Of a stretch of 7,612 nt of DNA, positions 6,591-7,612 are shown piece after piece (within the stretch, counting starts at the first letter, position 1; the number at the start of each line of letters is the position of its first letter). The translations under genes and the position numbers were made by a program. The notes under the pieces were generated by a model. The model saw nothing but the letters and a program-made list of their open reading frames with translations, made no database searches and was not told the origin of the DNA. Source of the DNA: a bacterium (GTDB lineage: Bacteria > Patescibacteriota > Minisyncoccia > Minisyncoccales > MHMH01). The DNA lies in contig JAUSHA010000045.1 in NCBI GenBank assembly GCA_030648815.1, forward strand, positions 1 to 7,612. Reading direction: 5' to 3'.

Positions 6591-6599
6591 TGATAAAAT
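6591..6599 (+). promoter_or_regulatory. Extended -10 promoter for the NYN gene
   Basis: TGATAAAAT combines the TGn extension with TAAAAT (5 of 6 to consensus). No good -35 exists; the region 17 nt upstream is the terminator's T-run. An extended -10 can compensate for that. The predicted start near 6606 leaves a leader of about 5 nt before the ATG at 6611, in line with the missing Shine-Dalgarno. Confidence 0.5.
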
Positions 6600-6610
6600 A
6601 AGTAAATTAT

Positions 6611-7189
6611 ATGGCAACAAGGCTAGAAAATAAAAATATAGAAGAACGAGTCATTATTTTCTTAGACGGAAGTAATTTTTATCATCGGTTAAAAGATTCA
6701 GAGTTTAAATTTAAACACTTACTGGATTTTGACGATAAAAGATTTGCCGAATGGTTAGCTCACGGAAGGATAATTATTGATTGCATTTATTATGTAGGAT
6801 TAGTGAGAAAAGAAGTCGGGAATACAAAGAGCGAGGAACTGGTTAGGTCCCAGCAAAAATTATTTGCTAATCTTCAAAAGTTGAGCTGGATAGTAAAGAT
6901 AGGTTACATGATGAAGCAAGATAAGGATTATAAAGAAAAAGGCGTTGACGTGAAATTAGCCGTAGATATTCTAGACATGGCTTATCAAGATAGATATGAT
7001 ACTGCCATTATCATAAGCTCGGATACAGATTTAATCCCAGCCATCATAAGAGCAAAAGAACTCGGAAAGATTATAGAGTATATTGGTTTTTCTCATCGTC
7101 CGAGTTTTGCTATGCAGCGTTATTCTAAATTAAGCCGTTTATTGGGCAAAGTTGAGCTGGAGCAATTTCTACCAAAGAATTTTTTATAG
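6611..7189 (+). CDS. NYN (PIN-like) domain protein, LabA/DUF88 family, putative ribonuclease
   Basis: This 192-residue protein is covered almost entirely by a NYN domain, a PIN-like metal-dependent RNase fold. The acidic residues expected to bind the metal are present: D19 in I-I-F-L-D-G-S-N-F-Y (15-24), D113 and D119 in G-V-D-V-K-L-A-V-D-I (111-120), and D138 and D140 in I-I-I-S-S-D-T-D-L (133-141). The family includes LabA-like proteins and RNA-processing nucleases; the substrate here cannot be told. The protein is probably cytoplasmic, since no signal or TM segment is seen. The start ATG at 6611 is supported by the extended -10 just upstream and lacks a Shine-Dalgarno. The gene is monocistronic: terminators lie before it (6543-6576) and after it (7194-7230). 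No antitoxin-like partner is adjacent, which argues against a simple PIN-type toxin pair. Confidence 0.92.
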   Translation: MATRLENKNIEERVIIFLDGSNFYHRLKDSEFKFKHLLDFDDKRFAEWLAHGRIIIDCIYYVGLVRKEVGNTKSEELVRSQQKLFANLQKLSWIVKIGYMMKQDKDYKEKGVDVKLAVDILDMAYQDRYDTAIIISSDTDLIPAIIRAKELGKIIEYIGFSHRPSFAMQRYSKLSRLLGKVELEQFLPKNFL

Positions 7190-7193
7190 AAAC

Positions 7194-7230
7194 AAAAAAG
7201 GGCCTCTCGATTTTATTCGGTGGCCTTTTT
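7194..7230. terminator. Bidirectional intrinsic terminator after the NYN gene
   Basis: A-run plus GGGCC at 7194-7203 pairs with GGCC plus T-run at 7222-7230, with one bulged G. Inner pairs TCGA/TCGG close a short AT loop. The hairpin has T-runs on both strands, so it can end NYN transcription on the plus strand, 4 nt after the stop, and anything arriving on the minus strand from the convergent LamG gene. Confidence 0.85.
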
Positions 7231-7320
7231 AGTTTTCTTTTTAATACCATATTCAATAACCCGCTAATGTTTTTTGTCAAACTGTTAATAAGTGCGGGCA
7301 TCAGAGGGATTTGACAGGGT

Positions 7321-7349
7321 TTGACCGCATTTTTTGGGCGGGGTAAAAT
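7321..7349 (+). promoter_or_regulatory. Orphan sigma70-type promoter
   Basis: TTGACC (7321-7326, 5 of 6) is followed by exactly 17 nt and TAAAAT (7344-7349, 5 of 6). A further TTGACA lies 10 bases upstream (7311-7316). No plus-strand gene follows: transcription from about 7356 would enter the inverted repeat and then run antisense to the LamG gene. In base terms this is among the best promoter matches in the window. Confidence 0.5.
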
Positions 7350-7368
7350 AGAGTAATCTTTTGAAATA

Positions 7369-7429
7369 ATGTTTAACGTTATGTTCAACGTTAAAGGTTG
7401 CGATCCGTTTAACCTTTAACGTTGAACAT
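7369..7429. repeat. 19-bp perfect inverted repeat with tandem half-repeat
   Basis: ATGTTCAACGTTAAAGGTT (7381-7399) and its exact reverse complement (7411-7429) flank an 11-nt loop. In front lies a near-copy of the first 12 bases (7369-7380 against 7381-7392, one mismatch), and GTTTAAC occurs at 7371 and 7407. The palindrome AACGTT appears three times (7375, 7387, 7418). No T-run follows on either strand, so a plain terminator is unlikely. The outer end is 6 nt from the LamG stop codon. It may be a member of a dispersed repeat family or a protein-binding site. Confidence 0.85.
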
Positions 7430-7435
7430 CCCGTT

Positions 7436-7612
7436 CTACTTGAAGTGCGCTCCCAGGCCTTGATTGTAGTCAACCAATATCTGACTTGGCGTCCTCGCAT
7501 AATTATATATTTTCACATCGTCGATGAGACCGTTGAAAAACCACGCGCTATCTGTACCTATTAATAAGGCAGATGCCTCGGAACTTAATGTGCCGGTACT
7601 CGCTGTTTGAGT
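7436..7612 (-). CDS. LamG / concanavalin A-like surface protein, C-terminal fragment (5' partial)
   Basis: Read on the minus strand, the frame is open from the right window edge to a TAG at 7438-7436, giving 58 residues. They contain the hallmark end of a LamG/Laminin-G-3 concanavalin A-like domain: I-G-T-D at 18-21, then F-F-N-G-L-I-D-D-V-K-I-Y-N-Y-A-R (25-40), then T-P-S-Q-I (41-45) and D-Y-N-Q-G (48-52), ending in a short tail. Such domains occur in large secreted or surface-anchored proteins that bind sugars or other ligands, and the main body would lie beyond the window. The gene converges on the NYN gene. It ends 6 nt from the inverted repeat, and the bidirectional terminator lies about 200 nt beyond. 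The fragment is short but the motif is distinctive. Confidence 0.8.
   Translation of the reverse strand, partial: TQTASTGTLSSEASALLIGTDSAWFFNGLIDDVKIYNYARTPSQILVDYNQGLGAHFK

Noticed and set aside
6611..7189. NYN protein as the toxin of a toxin-antitoxin pair
   Set aside because: No small antitoxin-like gene is adjacent; the gene stands alone between two terminators and is closer to LabA/DUF88-type proteins than to short VapC toxins.
7245..7280. Minus-strand promoter with TTGACA at 7280-7275
   Set aside because: The -35 is perfect, but no -10 better than TTGAAT at 18 nt is present. It would run into the terminator with no gene to serve.
7260..7298. CCCGC/GCGGG inverted repeat in the right-hand spacer
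   Set aside because: Arms of only 5 bp with a 29-nt gap; no supporting inner pairing, and common by chance.
7369..7419. Tiny plus-strand ORF (16 codons, M-F-N-V-M-F-N-V-K-G...)
   Set aside because: It lies wholly inside the repeat; its repetitive peptide only mirrors the DNA repeat, and there is no ribosome binding site.

Overview
The window looks like a chromosomal segment of an ultra-small-genome bacterium of the Candidate Phyla Radiation / Patescibacteria, most likely Parcubacteria-like. This is an inference from gene style, not a database match. The reasons are moderate GC with AT-rich spacers, almost no Shine-Dalgarno sequences, lineage-style surface proteins built from PsbP-like, TIG and LamG modules, a HUMPS/OMP-decarboxylase-family gene beside a slipin, and a compact ftsA-ftsZ pair. 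No in-frame TGA is needed in any gene and TGA ends the slipin, so the standard bacterial code is used. This argues against the recoded Gracilibacteria and Absconditabacteria.

Layout: 3-2765 holds two membrane-anchored extracytoplasmic proteins. The first is cut by the left window edge (TM region, PsbP-like, cell-surface and TIG domains). The second has two TM segments, a prealbumin-like domain and a PsbP-like domain. A short out-of-frame relic of another PsbP-like module tail follows at about 2767-2796. At 2835-4252 a slipin (SPFH/band 7) overlaps by 4 nt a HUMPS-family (beta/alpha)8 enzyme. A very stable GC-rich hairpin (4256-4287) separates this pair from ftsA-ftsZ (4309-6479), which overlap by 1 nt. 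The ftsZ gene stops at the end of the GTPase core, with no linker or FtsA-binding tail.

The 131-nt spacer 6480-6610 is dense. It contains a perfect DnaA box, a sigma70-type promoter, an intrinsic terminator with a C(UUCG)G loop directly in front of that promoter's expected transcript, and an extended -10 that would give a nearly leaderless mRNA for the next gene, a NYN-domain putative RNase (6611-7189). A bidirectional terminator follows (7194-7230). The spacer 7231-7435 carries a good plus-strand promoter with no gene downstream, firing into a 19-bp perfect inverted repeat. Beyond it lies the 3' end of a convergent LamG-domain surface protein (7436-7612, minus strand), cut by the right window edge.

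Functionally the window combines cell division (FtsA membrane anchor plus FtsZ polymer), a membrane scaffold protein (slipin), a sugar-phosphate or nucleotide-type enzyme, an RNA-processing NYN nuclease, and envelope or surface proteins. No complete mobile element, CRISPR array, tRNA or rRNA was seen. The most noteworthy points are the tail-less FtsZ beside an intact FtsA, the regulatory layout after ftsZ, and the orphan promoter plus repeat hairpin near the right end.
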